From Aquimarina pacifica (lineage in GTDB: Bacteria; Bacteroidota; Bacteroidia; Flavobacteriales; Flavobacteriaceae): a stretch of DNA of 64,000 nucleotides. Every line of letters begins with the position of its first letter. The stretch's first letter is position 1. Positions 17,988 through 27,419 of this stretch are shown in pieces. Location: the NCBI RefSeq assembly GCF_000520955.1, contig NZ_JACC01000015.1:58501-122500 (forward strand). The letters are read 5' to 3'. The notes beneath the pieces were generated by a model. It saw only the letters and a list, made by a program, of their open reading frames with translations. It did not search any database and was not told the DNA's origin. The translations under genes were made by a program, and so were the position numbers.

Positions 17988-20228
17988 ATGAGTAAATATT
18001 TTTTTATACTAATTGCCCTTCTTTTTTTAAGTACTGCCATTAAAAGTAGTGCTCAAACAAACGAACAAGAAATTATTATTTATTGGGATGCTTCTTTGTC
18101 GCAAAATGCTAAGAATGTTACTAAAGAAATTCATTTTTTAGATGCTTACTTTGCCAAATACCCTAATTGCAAAGTAGATTTAGTCATTTTCAATACAAAA
18201 ATAATTAGTAATAATAGTTTTAATATAGTTTCTTCTAATTGGAATTTATTAAGAGAAAAACTAGAGAAAGTAACATATCATGGTGGTTCTGATTTTGCTT
18301 TAATTAATACAGATATATCTAAGGAAATGTTACTTCTTTTTACAGATGGCCAGGAAAACTTTAATACGTTTGAGGCAAGTTTATATAGTCCAAGAATTAT
18401 TACAATTAGTAGTTCGACTGATATTGATAAGAAATTTCTATATCAAACGGCTTTTTATAATCGGGGATATTATGTAAACTTACTTGATACAGATGTTGAA
18501 GTTGCGATAAAAGCAATTGATACAAGAGTTAGGATGCCAAAATTAGAGTTTGTACAAACAAAAAATGACGATGGGACGAAAAAATATGTACATGGTATTG
18601 TCATTGATGAATTCGGAAACCCACTGCCAAATGTGACTGTTTCAGTACATAAAAAAAATAAAAACACCTTGACAGATCAAAAAGGAGCATATACAATTGC
18701 AGCAGATCAAGGAGATTTGTTGACTTTTAGTTCTTTGAATATGGAAAAAGTTCTTATCGAGGTAACCAAAGAAGAGGTTATTAATATCGAAATGGTTACT
18801 CTCGTTAATGAACTTGGTCCCGCTATAGTTACCTCAAAGAAAAATGTTGATGATGAAATAGTACAAGTGGGAAAATTAAATGTCAATAAAAGATCATTGG
18901 GTTATGCGGTTCAATCCATTAATGAAGATCAGATACAAGGAGATTCAAAATTAAGTTTGGGAGAATCTATTTCAGGAAAATTTGCTGGCGTAATGGTTGG
19001 AGGTAGTGGTAACGCTGGTCAAATGATTATAAGAGGAATTAATTCTATTAAATTAAGCAGCCATCCTTTTTTTATAGTCGATGGCATTGCATTACCACAA
19101 AGTGGTAAATGGAATAAGGCGGACTATAGTTTTTTGAATCCTGGCAATATTGAAGAAATAAAAATTCTAAAAGGATTGGCGGCAACAAATCAATATGGAT
19201 CTGTTGGTCGCAATGGCGTAGTATTAATAACAACAAAACAATCAAAAAATAATATTTTTTCTACCCCTCAATCAAATAATGAAGAAAATACAGAGATAGA
19301 ATATAAGATTTTCGCGGGTTCATTAAAGGCTTTACAAAAGAATACGTCTAGTTTTAAAACGATACTTCAAAAGTTTTCTGACCCAAAGGAATCATATGCA
19401 GAATATCTTAATATGCTTCAATACAACAAAAATAACATTAGCTTTTTTATAGAAAGTTCTGACTACTTTTTTACTTTGGGGGAAAATGAATTGGGGTGGG
19501 AAATTTTATCTAATCTTGCTGAACTATTTCCTAACGATACATCTGTACTTAAAGTTTTGGCATTCAATTTAGAAAAACACAAACTATTCGATAAAGCCCA
19601 GTATGTTTATAGGAGAATTATCTCAATTTTACCCTCGATGTCTCAATCCTATTTGGACCTTGCAAATAATTTATTCGACGCAAAAGAATACCAAAAATCT
19701 ATCAACTCATTCAATAAAATAACAAACGGTGATATTGAAGAAGTACCTTCATTTAATGGGTTAAACGGACAAATAAAAAATGATTTTAAAGATATATTAA
19801 GAAATCGTAATCAGAAATGGAATCTTAAAAAAGTGGATCCTAGTTACTTTGTTACACCTAAATATAAACTGAGAGTAGTAACAGAATGGACCCATCCTCA
19901 AACAGCGTTTAATATGCAATTTATAAATTCTAAAAAACAATATTTCGTTCGCACACACAATCAGATAGACAATAAAGAAAAACTAAACAAAGAAATTGCA
20001 GAGGGTTTTACATCAGATGAATATGTATCGGCCGATATCGAATCAGGTACATGGTATCTTAATATCACTACGCCCAATACATATAAGCCAGACGTTAAAT
20101 ATCCTAAATTTTTAAAAATAAAAGTGTTTACACAATTTGGTTCGTCGAATCAAAAGTTAAAAACACATATTGTTAACTTAGACAAAATTACAAACGGTAG
20201 TATCATAACTTCTTTTACTATTCAATAA
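17988..20228 (+). CDS. Secreted VWA-like / carboxypeptidase-regulatory / TonB-plug protein without barrel
   Basis: 746 residues. Signal peptide to about residue 23 (SSAQ). Residues 28-175 look like a von Willebrand A fold (IIIYWDAS, VDLVIFNTK, MLLLFTDGQEN) but with a degenerate MIDAS. Residues 201-270 are a CarboxypepD_reg-like beta-sandwich (VHGIVIDEFGNPLPNVTVSV). Residues 304-417 are a SusC-type TonB plug domain (IRGINS, FFIVDGIALP, IEEIKILKGLAA, GVVLITTK). Instead of the 22-strand barrel a helical region of TPR type (about 430-600) follows, then a final beta-rich segment rich in Asn and Lys. It therefore cannot be a transporter by itself. A related plug-VWA protein follows directly. Confidence 0.75.
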   Translation: MSKYFFILIALLFLSTAIKSSAQTNEQEIIIYWDASLSQNAKNVTKEIHFLDAYFAKYPNCKVDLVIFNTKIISNNSFNIVSSNWNLLREKLEKVTYHGGSDFALINTDISKEMLLLFTDGQENFNTFEASLYSPRIITISSSTDIDKKFLYQTAFYNRGYYVNLLDTDVEVAIKAIDTRVRMPKLEFVQTKNDDGTKKYVHGIVIDEFGNPLPNVTVSVHKKNKNTLTDQKGAYTIAADQGDLLTFSSLNMEKVLIEVTKEEVINIEMVTLVNELGPAIVTSKKNVDDEIVQVGKLNVNKRSLGYAVQSINEDQIQGDSKLSLGESISGKFAGVMVGGSGNAGQMIIRGINSIKLSSHPFFIVDGIALPQSGKWNKADYSFLNPGNIEEIKILKGLAATNQYGSVGRNGVVLITTKQSKNNIFSTPQSNNEENTEIEYKIFAGSLKALQKNTSSFKTILQKFSDPKESYAEYLNMLQYNKNNISFFIESSDYFFTLGENELGWEILSNLAELFPNDTSVLKVLAFNLEKHKLFDKAQYVYRRIISILPSMSQSYLDLANNLFDAKEYQKSINSFNKITNGDIEEVPSFNGLNGQIKNDFKDILRNRNQKWNLKKVDPSYFVTPKYKLRVVTEWTHPQTAFNMQFINSKKQYFVRTHNQIDNKEKLNKEIAEGFTSDEYVSADIESGTWYLNITTPNTYKPDVKYPKFLKIKVFTQFGSSNQKLKTHIVNLDKITNGSIITSFTIQ

Positions 20229-20370
20229 GGAGTTTTGTGTTTTTAATCTATTTTTTTAATAAACTACCTGATTTTATACACTCACTCATTAGAAAGCAGC
20301 AATCCCTAATTGTTTATTGTAGTCTCTAAGCATATAATATAGTTTTGATTCATAATAAAAACCATTGATT

Positions 20371-22488
20371 ATGAGAAGACTATATTTTTTTACTTTAATG
20401 ATACTTACCACAATAGTATCGATTGCTCAGGAACAGCAAATAGAAGTTACAGGGACAGTGACAGATGATAAGAATTACCCTTTACCAGGCGTGTCTGTAC
20501 AAATAAAAGGTACAAGTACAGGAGTTACGACAGATTTTTACGGAAAATATACGTTAAAGGCTAGGCTTGACAATATATTAGTTTTTAAATATCTAGGCTT
20601 TGCTACTACAGAAAGAAAAATAGATAGTAAATCAACAGTTATTGACGTTATATTGATTTCTTCTGTAGCTACATTAGATGAAGTTGTAGTTACTGGGTAT
20701 GGCGTAGCCAAAAAAAGTTATGTAACAGGTTCTATTTCTAAAATATCAACTACAAAGTTAAGAAGGTCCTCAAGACGGAAAACAAAAAGTAATACATCAA
20801 TCGATAAAAAATTACGAGGAAGAGTTGCTGGGGTACATGTATCTAGGCCTACTGAAAATATAAAAATTAGAGGTATTGCTTCTGTTAATAAAAATAAGGA
20901 TCCTTTGTATATCGTAGATGGAAAACCTATTGCGAGCAAAGATATTTCTATTGTAAAAGCTATAGACCCCTCAAAAATTGCGAATATAGAGGTTCTAAAA
21001 GACATAAATGCTAGTGCTATTTATGGTGCTAGAGCGGGTAATGGTTGCGTTGTTATTAGCACGCATTCAGGAAATTTTTCTATAGAAAATAGTGAGTCTT
21101 ATAAAGAAATTACCGAAAACAATTTTGAGAGAACATCTGCATCTCCACTCTCTACTTTTTCTGTAGATGTAGATAAAGCTTCTTATAGTAATGTACGTCG
21201 AATGATTAATAATGGCGAGAAAATTCCTGCAGCTGCTGTGAAGATTGAAGAAATGGTTAACTATTTTGATTATGAATATGAACAACCTATAGGAGAGCAT
21301 CCTTTTGCGATACATACTGAGCAGGCAGTAACTCCATGGAATGAAAACACGCAATTGGTAAAAATAGGATTGAAAGGAAAAGAAATCTCTCATCAAGAAA
21401 TCCCCGCATCGAATCTTGTTTTTTTGATTGATGTGTCTGGTTCTATGGGAAATAGTAATAAGTTACCATTGCTTAAGAATGCTTTTAAACTCCTTGTTAA
21501 TCAATTAAGAGAAAAAGACAAAATTTCTATTGTTGTATATGCCGGTGCAGCAGGAGTTGTATTAGAGCCAACATCTGGAGCTAATAAACAAACTATTATT
21601 GAGGCACTACAAAATTTGAATGCAGGGGGGTCTACAGCAGGAGGTGAAGGAATAGAGTTAGCCTACAAAATAGCTAAACAGAATTTTATTAAGGATGGAA
21701 ATAACAGAGTTATACTCGCAACAGATGGAGATTTTAACGTTGGTATGAGTACTGACAAAGAGATGAAGGAATTGATAGAGGAAAAACGAAAGTCGGGTGT
21801 GTTTTTAACATGTTTAGGTTTCGGAATGGGAAATTATAAAGATGATATGCTCGAAACATTAGCGGATAAGGGAAATGGAAATCATGCTTATATCGATACA
21901 ATGCAGGAGGCACAAAGAATACTGGGTAAAGAATTTGGAGGAACTTTATATACCATTGCTAAAGATGTAAAGATTCAAGTAGAATTTAACCCTTCAAAAG
22001 TGCAAGCATATCGATTGATCGGGTACGAAAATAGAATGTTAGAAGATGAAGATTTTATTGATGATACCAAAGATGCAGGAGAGTTAGGGAGTGGTCATAC
22101 CGTTACTGCGTTGTATGAGGTAATTCCTGTAGGGGTAAAGAGTAAATATGTAAAAGAAGTAGCAGATTTAAAATACACCAAAAACAAAGTGAGTACCCTA
22201 TATGGAGATGAGTTATTAACTGTAAAATTTAGGTATAAAAAACCGCAAAAAAGTAAAAGCATAGAAATTATTCATGTTCATAAAAATGCGAATAATACGG
22301 TTGGTTCTCAGGATTTTAATTTTGCCGCATCGGTTGCTTGGTTTGGTATGAAGTTAAGAAATTCAGAATATATTTCTAATTCTAATTTAGACAATATTAT
22401 TTCTCTCGCCAAAGCTAATAAAACAAAAGATGATCAAGGATATAGAGCAGAATTCTTGAGATTACTAAACAGTTATCAGGGGATTTAG
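20371..22488 (+). CDS. Secreted plug-VWA protein (YfbK-like von Willebrand domain)
   Basis: 705 residues from the ATG at 20371 (a TTG two codons upstream is less likely). Signal peptide to residue ~20; CarboxypepD_reg-like domain 25-95; SusC hinge DEVVVTGYG at 103-111; TonB-plug-like domain 140-232 with IRGIASV and PLYIVDGKPI; then the YfbK N-terminal segment SPLSTFSVDVDKASYSNVRR (259-278), a VWA domain at about 347-515 with intact MIDAS DVSGS (354-358), and the DUF3520-type C-terminus. This combination is widespread in Bacteroidota; the function is not established. It lies 142 bases after the VWA/plug gene, on the same strand. Confidence 0.85.
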   Translation: MRRLYFFTLMILTTIVSIAQEQQIEVTGTVTDDKNYPLPGVSVQIKGTSTGVTTDFYGKYTLKARLDNILVFKYLGFATTERKIDSKSTVIDVILISSVATLDEVVVTGYGVAKKSYVTGSISKISTTKLRRSSRRKTKSNTSIDKKLRGRVAGVHVSRPTENIKIRGIASVNKNKDPLYIVDGKPIASKDISIVKAIDPSKIANIEVLKDINASAIYGARAGNGCVVISTHSGNFSIENSESYKEITENNFERTSASPLSTFSVDVDKASYSNVRRMINNGEKIPAAAVKIEEMVNYFDYEYEQPIGEHPFAIHTEQAVTPWNENTQLVKIGLKGKEISHQEIPASNLVFLIDVSGSMGNSNKLPLLKNAFKLLVNQLREKDKISIVVYAGAAGVVLEPTSGANKQTIIEALQNLNAGGSTAGGEGIELAYKIAKQNFIKDGNNRVILATDGDFNVGMSTDKEMKELIEEKRKSGVFLTCLGFGMGNYKDDMLETLADKGNGNHAYIDTMQEAQRILGKEFGGTLYTIAKDVKIQVEFNPSKVQAYRLIGYENRMLEDEDFIDDTKDAGELGSGHTVTALYEVIPVGVKSKYVKEVADLKYTKNKVSTLYGDELLTVKFRYKKPQKSKSIEIIHVHKNANNTVGSQDFNFAASVAWFGMKLRNSEYISNSNLDNIISLAKANKTKDDQGYRAEFLRLLNSYQGI

Positions 22489-22535
22489 AATGATATATAA
22501 GTTATTGTAAGATTGTCTTAAAATCGTTTATGTAT

Positions 22536-22573
22536 AAATCAAACAGGAGATAATACTATCCCCTGTTTGATTT
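22536..22573. terminator. Bidirectional hairpin between convergent genes
   Basis: A 12-base stem (AAATCAAACAGG / CCTGTTTGATTT) with a 14-base loop lies between the VWA gene (plus) and the OmpA gene (minus), 9 bases from the latter's stop. T-rich flanks are short, so termination strength is uncertain; the location between convergent stops supports a shared terminator. Confidence 0.7.
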
Positions 22574-22581
22574 ATTTTGAC

Positions 22582-23886
22582 TTAACTTCTCACAAACTCA
22601 ACCCTTCGGTTATTGGCTTTTTCAATAGGGGAAATATTTTTGTTAAGAGGTTGATTTTCTCCTTTACCTTCTGTAGTGAGTCTTTTTTTGTTGATACCTC
22701 GAGCTACTAATTCCTTTCTAACCGCTTCGGCTCTTTGTTGTGATAATGCAAGATTAGAACTAGTATCACCATCACTATCAGTATGACCAATAATAGTAAA
22801 ATTCCACTCTGGGTGATCAGTCATCATATCCGCCAATTTTTTGATAATACCAGAAGACTGTGGTTGTATATTTGCTTTGCCACTATCAAATAAAATTCCG
22901 TTGGTGACATAACGGCCATCTGTACTAATTCGTTGATATACTGATCCACCACCTTGGGCAAACTTGATATTTTTAATAGTCATCTTGGCATCATCTTTTC
23001 CTTTTGAATATAAATAAAACTGAGAAGGGTTAAATTTGAGTTGCGGAATATTTAATAATTTATGTTCATCGATATATAACTTGAAATTGTTGTTTTTAAA
23101 GGCTAGGGCCACATGATGCCAACCTACTGGGGTAGAAAGTTTGTCTCTGCTAATACTACCACTATATTTAGCCCCCATCGCAACTTTTATTATTCCATTA
23201 GAGAATTGTATGTCTACTTTTCCTCCATCATTGTTAGCTCTTTTCTCTATGCCATCTCCATCAAGATAAGTCTCATAGTAAATCGATGATTTTTCTGAAA
23301 TATCATGAAAACCTATTTGCCAACTTTGATGTATGTTTTTATAAAACTGCTCATCAAAATAAACATCAAATTCTATAGTAGTATATCCATCTATATAATC
23401 TTTTTTGGTAATTAGAGGAAAAATTGCAGTGCCATAGTGAGCAGTTTTGAATTGAATAATTTTTTCGGTATTTAGTTTGGCAATTTCAGAATTCCCAAAA
23501 GCAAGGTCCCATTTAGAGGGGAATTCACCATATTCTTCAAATTTTAAATCATCATAGAAAAATATGTGATCTGCACTAAAAAAATCATATTTATTCCATA
23601 AAATTGAAGATGTTTCGTTTTTAGAATCTACTATTTCCTCTTTTTTTCTTGAATCAGTTTCTGGTTCATTCTTGCTTCCTATTACTGCTGTATCTTTCTC
23701 TTTCTTTTTTTTCTTCTTTTTGGTCTTGTTAAGTATATCATCGGCAGTGTTATCAATAGTTTTATCAACCTCTTGATTAATTTTACTATTAATTTTATCT
23801 TTTATTTTATTAAAAAATTGTGCTTCTGCAGTTTGTATATTGGTAAAAATTATAAGTACAAGTATTGTAAATATTCCCCTTTTCAT
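22582..23886 (-). CDS. OmpA-family protein with lectin-like (LamG-type) domain
   Basis: 434 residues. Signal peptide ends near AEAQ (residue 23), followed by a charged, lysine-rich linker (KKKKKKEKDT). Residues ~110-310 have the strand pattern of a concanavalin A/LamG jelly roll (YTTIEFDVYFDE, WQIGFHDI, GWHHVALAFKNNNFKLYIDEHKLL). The C-terminal OmpA domain (about 325-433) contains ILFDSGKANI, IIGHTDSDGDTSSNLALSQ and NNRRVEFV. Probably an outer-membrane protein that binds peptidoglycan at one end and displays a carbohydrate-binding-like fold. It is followed (upstream) by a gene on the same strand with a 34-base gap. Confidence 0.85.
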   Translation of the reverse strand: MKRGIFTILVLIIFTNIQTAEAQFFNKIKDKINSKINQEVDKTIDNTADDILNKTKKKKKKKEKDTAVIGSKNEPETDSRKKEEIVDSKNETSSILWNKYDFFSADHIFFYDDLKFEEYGEFPSKWDLAFGNSEIAKLNTEKIIQFKTAHYGTAIFPLITKKDYIDGYTTIEFDVYFDEQFYKNIHQSWQIGFHDISEKSSIYYETYLDGDGIEKRANNDGGKVDIQFSNGIIKVAMGAKYSGSISRDKLSTPVGWHHVALAFKNNNFKLYIDEHKLLNIPQLKFNPSQFYLYSKGKDDAKMTIKNIKFAQGGGSVYQRISTDGRYVTNGILFDSGKANIQPQSSGIIKKLADMMTDHPEWNFTIIGHTDSDGDTSSNLALSQQRAEAVRKELVARGINKKRLTTEGKGENQPLNKNISPIEKANNRRVEFVRS

Positions 23887-23920
23887 TTGTGATTGTAAGT
23901 TTTTTAGTTGAGATCCCTAA

Positions 23921-24634
23921 TTATAAATCTGTCAATTCATGATAACCGATTAGTTTTCCTTTTTTTGTGTAGGATTCTGAACGTACTACGACCACATTTT
24001 TGTAATACCATTCGACTCCAGATCCTTTTATATTCAAGATTCCGAATTTTGACGCAAAATCAAAAGTTACTTTTTGACAGTTGAATGTACCCGCAGGAGT
24101 AGTAATTGATTCCTCTCCTATAATCTTGCGATTAAACACATCAAATGTGAGTGTTACAAGTGTAAAAGTGTCTTCTTCATTATTTACTTTAACGGTAATA
24201 GTGCCGTCATTTAGAATGTCTCCAGGTTTCATTGAATAGGGGAATTCTAAGACATCTCCGTCGATTTTGAGATTAAGATTATTCTTACTTTGTTCTGATA
24301 GTTTTCCCATATCAAAAAAACGAAGCATATCTAAACTAAATAGACCATCCTTACAATGCGCTCTGTAGTTGGTATTAAATGTTTCTTTTCCCCGTTCGTC
24401 AAATAGGGTAGCCTTGATTTGGGCAGAAATACCATTATTGGTACTCGAAACATTTATCGTTTCATGTTTTGTACTTCCTTTTTTCTTGCCTTTTTTATTA
24501 TAATCTGTATATGTTAGGATTGTTCCTTCATTCATAAATGGTGCTGCATTGCAGTCTTGAGCGGTACAAATACTACCAGAAAGAAAAAGTAGTCCAAAAA
24601 CGATGATCGATTGTATTCTTTTTTTAATTTTCAT
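23921..24634 (-). CDS. Secreted TapB/DUF3108-like protein
   Basis: 237 residues from the ATG at 24634, chosen because MKIKKRIQSIIVFGLLFLSG begins a clean signal peptide ending near CTAQ; an ATG eight codons upstream (24658) is possible. The mature protein is beta-rich: a Gly-Lys-Lys stretch (YNKKGKKKGSTKHE), then FPYSMKPGDIL, ITTPAGTFNCQKVTFDF and VEWYYKNVVVVRSESYTKKGKLIGYHEL, the pattern of TapB/DUF3108-like envelope proteins of Bacteroidota. It precedes the OmpA-LamG gene by 34 bases, so the two are probably cotranscribed. Its precise function is unknown. Confidence 0.75.
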   Translation of the reverse strand: MKIKKRIQSIIVFGLLFLSGSICTAQDCNAAPFMNEGTILTYTDYNKKGKKKGSTKHETINVSSTNNGISAQIKATLFDERGKETFNTNYRAHCKDGLFSLDMLRFFDMGKLSEQSKNNLNLKIDGDVLEFPYSMKPGDILNDGTITVKVNNEEDTFTLVTLTFDVFNRKIIGEESITTPAGTFNCQKVTFDFASKFGILNIKGSGVEWYYKNVVVVRSESYTKKGKLIGYHELTDL

Positions 24635-24808
24635 TTTTTGTCTGATGATATAATCCATAATTGATAACGAAATAGGGTATCGAATTAACTGGATTAATAA
24701 GGTTTTAAATAGTTTTACTAACTAAAGTAGCTGTATTACAAGTAAAATTTTTGGTAAATAAGAATTTGCAGTGGTTTTTTTAGAAATCAAAGGCGTTTTC
24801 TAAGAATT

Positions 24809-25558
24809 TTAAAAAAGAGTGTCTATGTATTTGATAAGTTCTTTTTTTCGACTTTGCGCTACAGGAATGGCGTGGGTGTGTAAAAGTATAATTTCTTCAT
24901 TACGCTTATCGTAGGATGATATTTGGTTGAGGTTAATCAAATAACTCTGATGCACTCTTAAGAAATTGTAATTAGAAAGTTGTTTCTCAAAGGATTTGAG
25001 AGGCTTAGATACTAATATTTCTTTTCCGGAAGCAATAAGAAAAGTGGTGTAATTATTATCAGATTTTGCATAAATAATGTCACTAATGTCTATAACATTA
25101 ATTGCATCTGCGTTTTTGAGAACTATTTTTTTTGAGGGAGTAGTAGTCGAAACATTTTGAAGTAAGGTTTGTAATTGCAATTGATAATTCTCTGATTTAA
25201 TTTCTTTAGTCACTTTTTCTAATCCAAGACATAAATCTTTTTCTTCATATGGTTTCAATAAATAATCAAGAGCACAGAATTTAAAAGCATCTACGGCATA
25301 TTTTGCATACGAAGTTGTAAATATGATCTTAAAATTAATTTCTTCAAAAAGTGCTAAAAATTCGAACGCATTTCCATCTTTTAGAAACACATCTAGAATC
25401 AAAAAATCAGGAGACAGTTTTTTTATTAAATCAGCAGACTCCTTGATAGAATCAGAACTACCAATGATTTTGATTTGGTGATGTTTTGATACAATAGAAT
25501 GAGCATAGTCTAATGCTTGAGGATCATCTTCTACAATAAAGCATGTAATTTTATCCAT
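24809..25558 (-). CDS. LytTR-family response regulator
   Basis: 249 residues: receiver domain about 3-120 with acidic pocket (E10-D12), phospho-acceptor D56 (LILDVFLKDG) and K102 (LLKPY); LytTR DNA-binding domain about 147-246 (IYAKSDNNYTTF, LRVHQSYLINLNQI). It pairs with the sensor kinase gene 14 bases upstream, in an operon that starts with the acyl-CoA carboxylase subunit. Targets are not known; LytTR regulators usually act on nearby membrane or envelope genes. Confidence 0.93.
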   Translation of the reverse strand: MDKITCFIVEDDPQALDYAHSIVSKHHQIKIIGSSDSIKESADLIKKLSPDFLILDVFLKDGNAFEFLALFEEINFKIIFTTSYAKYAVDAFKFCALDYLLKPYEEKDLCLGLEKVTKEIKSENYQLQLQTLLQNVSTTTPSKKIVLKNADAINVIDISDIIYAKSDNNYTTFLIASGKEILVSKPLKSFEKQLSNYNFLRVHQSYLINLNQISSYDKRNEEIILLHTHAIPVAQSRKKELIKYIDTLF

Positions 25559-25572
25559 ACTACTAGAATGTA

Positions 25573-27408
25573 TTAGGTATTTGTAAAAGTTAGCATTACT
25601 GTAGTTCCTGTAGAAGAAGAATCAGTAGAAATTTCTCCTGTAAAACCTTTTGAAGATTTATTTAGATTTTTTAACTGTTCTTTTATTATTGACATGCTCA
25701 TAGACGTATGCAATCTATTAGAATTGCTCGTATTGACTTCATAACCTTTCCCATTATCCTTAATAGTTACATACAGGGCATTATTTTTTTTATAGTACTT
25801 TACAGCTATTATGCCATCTGGATTATTTTTTAGACCGTGTAATACTGCATTTTCTACAAAAGGTTGAGTAATTAGATTGGGTAATATATCAAAATCTTCA
25901 CTTACGGTAGGATCGATATCTATAAAATATGTGAACGAATTATCATGATTGAGCTGCTGTAGTCTAAGATAGGATTCTAATGCAATTCTATCATCAGCAA
26001 TTGTTGTAAAATTATCATCAGACTTCTCTAACACCAATCGAATTAATTTAGAATAACTTGCAAGATATGAACTTGACTTTTCTTTATTGTTTTTATAAAT
26101 AAAATTCTGAATACTCTGCAAAGCATTAAATAAGAAATGCGGATTCAACTGTGTTTTTCGTAGTTTTTGTTGAAGTAATAATGTATTTAATTGTTGTTTT
26201 GTTTTGTAATTTTTGAACCAAAAATATCCTAAAATCGCTAGTAAAATGACAAATACGGATAAAATACCAAGGATATAATTTTGCTGTTTTATGGTTAATG
26301 CTTGTATCTCTTTTTGTGCATCTAACACATTAATTTGTTGTTGTTTTTTTTCGGATTCGAATTGCTCAGTAAGCTCAGTTACTTTTTCTTTTTGTTTGGC
26401 GTCTGTAATTGAATCCTTTACCTTATTCATGATATCAGCATAGTGAATAGCCTTTTTATATTCGTGTAATCCTACATGTGCTTCTTTTAGATTATTATAA
26501 ATGTAAGCCCTTAATAACCCCTGAGATCCTGGTAGCGCACTATCAAGATATTTGAGAGCCATATTGTGTTCTTTTTTTTTAAGATAACAATGCGCTATAT
26601 TATTGTAGCTTACACTAAGGTTATTCGTTTGATTCAATTCTTTTTTTAGTGCGATCGCTTTTTTTCCGTAATTAATGGCGAGATCTTCATTAGCGTTTTC
26701 ATTGCTATAGTGTGTGGATAGATTATTATAGATGACTGCCAATACATGCTTAGAATTATACTTGAGCGCTAATTCCTCTGCAACTTTAGTATTGTCTATA
26801 TATTTTTTGTAAAGTTTTTGTTCTGTATAAATAGTACTTAAATTAACCAAAATCTGTAATTTCAGAATTTCGTTAAAATCACTAATCGACAATGCTCTTT
26901 CTAGGTATAGTTGTGCATTTTTAAAGTTTTTTAGTGTGGCGTTTATAGCACCTATATTTGAGTAGGTGTTTACAAGTTGTTTCGTGTCATTGGTTTGTTC
27001 TAGAATTTTGGCTGCTTTAAGATACATGCTTAGCGCATCTGCATACGCTTGTTTGTAATACAAAATAGTACCGATATTGTGCCACGTTTGTCCTTCAATA
27101 TGTTTAGGAAGTGTTTTGTTAAGATTATTTCTAAGTAATGAATCTGCTTTAGCAAACTGCTTTTTTAGAATCAGAACACTACTTTTTTGCAAATAGGATT
27201 TTGCAATTAGTGTATCATTCTTTATGGATTGTGATAATTTTTGCGCTTGATTAGAGAAAAAAAGTGCACTATCAATATCTTTTTGAAGATATTCTCTTGA
27301 CCATTGTATGTTTTGTTCAATAATTTGAGGAGTATCAAGATTTGATTGTCCCTGTATTTTAATATTACTAACTAAAAATATACCTACGAATACGTAAAAT
27401 ATTTTCAT
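25573..27408 (-). CDS. TPR-containing LytS-type sensor histidine kinase
   Basis: 611 residues. Signal peptide near 1-21, periplasmic tetratricopeptide repeats in about 100-340, one membrane helix (ILGILSVFVILLAILGYFWF, near 375-396), then the His_kinase domain: H424 in LNPHFLFNALQSIQNFIY, followed by the ATP-binding domain (PFVENAVLHGLKNN, IKDNGKGY). This is the standard Bacteroidota TPR-LytS arrangement. The partner regulator follows 14 bases downstream; the carboxylase gene ends 11 bases upstream of this start, so the three are likely one transcript. Signal sensed: unknown. Confidence 0.92.
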   Translation of the reverse strand: MKIFYVFVGIFLVSNIKIQGQSNLDTPQIIEQNIQWSREYLQKDIDSALFFSNQAQKLSQSIKNDTLIAKSYLQKSSVLILKKQFAKADSLLRNNLNKTLPKHIEGQTWHNIGTILYYKQAYADALSMYLKAAKILEQTNDTKQLVNTYSNIGAINATLKNFKNAQLYLERALSISDFNEILKLQILVNLSTIYTEQKLYKKYIDNTKVAEELALKYNSKHVLAVIYNNLSTHYSNENANEDLAINYGKKAIALKKELNQTNNLSVSYNNIAHCYLKKKEHNMALKYLDSALPGSQGLLRAYIYNNLKEAHVGLHEYKKAIHYADIMNKVKDSITDAKQKEKVTELTEQFESEKKQQQINVLDAQKEIQALTIKQQNYILGILSVFVILLAILGYFWFKNYKTKQQLNTLLLQQKLRKTQLNPHFLFNALQSIQNFIYKNNKEKSSSYLASYSKLIRLVLEKSDDNFTTIADDRIALESYLRLQQLNHDNSFTYFIDIDPTVSEDFDILPNLITQPFVENAVLHGLKNNPDGIIAVKYYKKNNALYVTIKDNGKGYEVNTSNSNRLHTSMSMSIIKEQLKNLNKSSKGFTGEISTDSSSTGTTVMLTFTNT

Positions 27409-27419
27409 ATACTTCGTTC

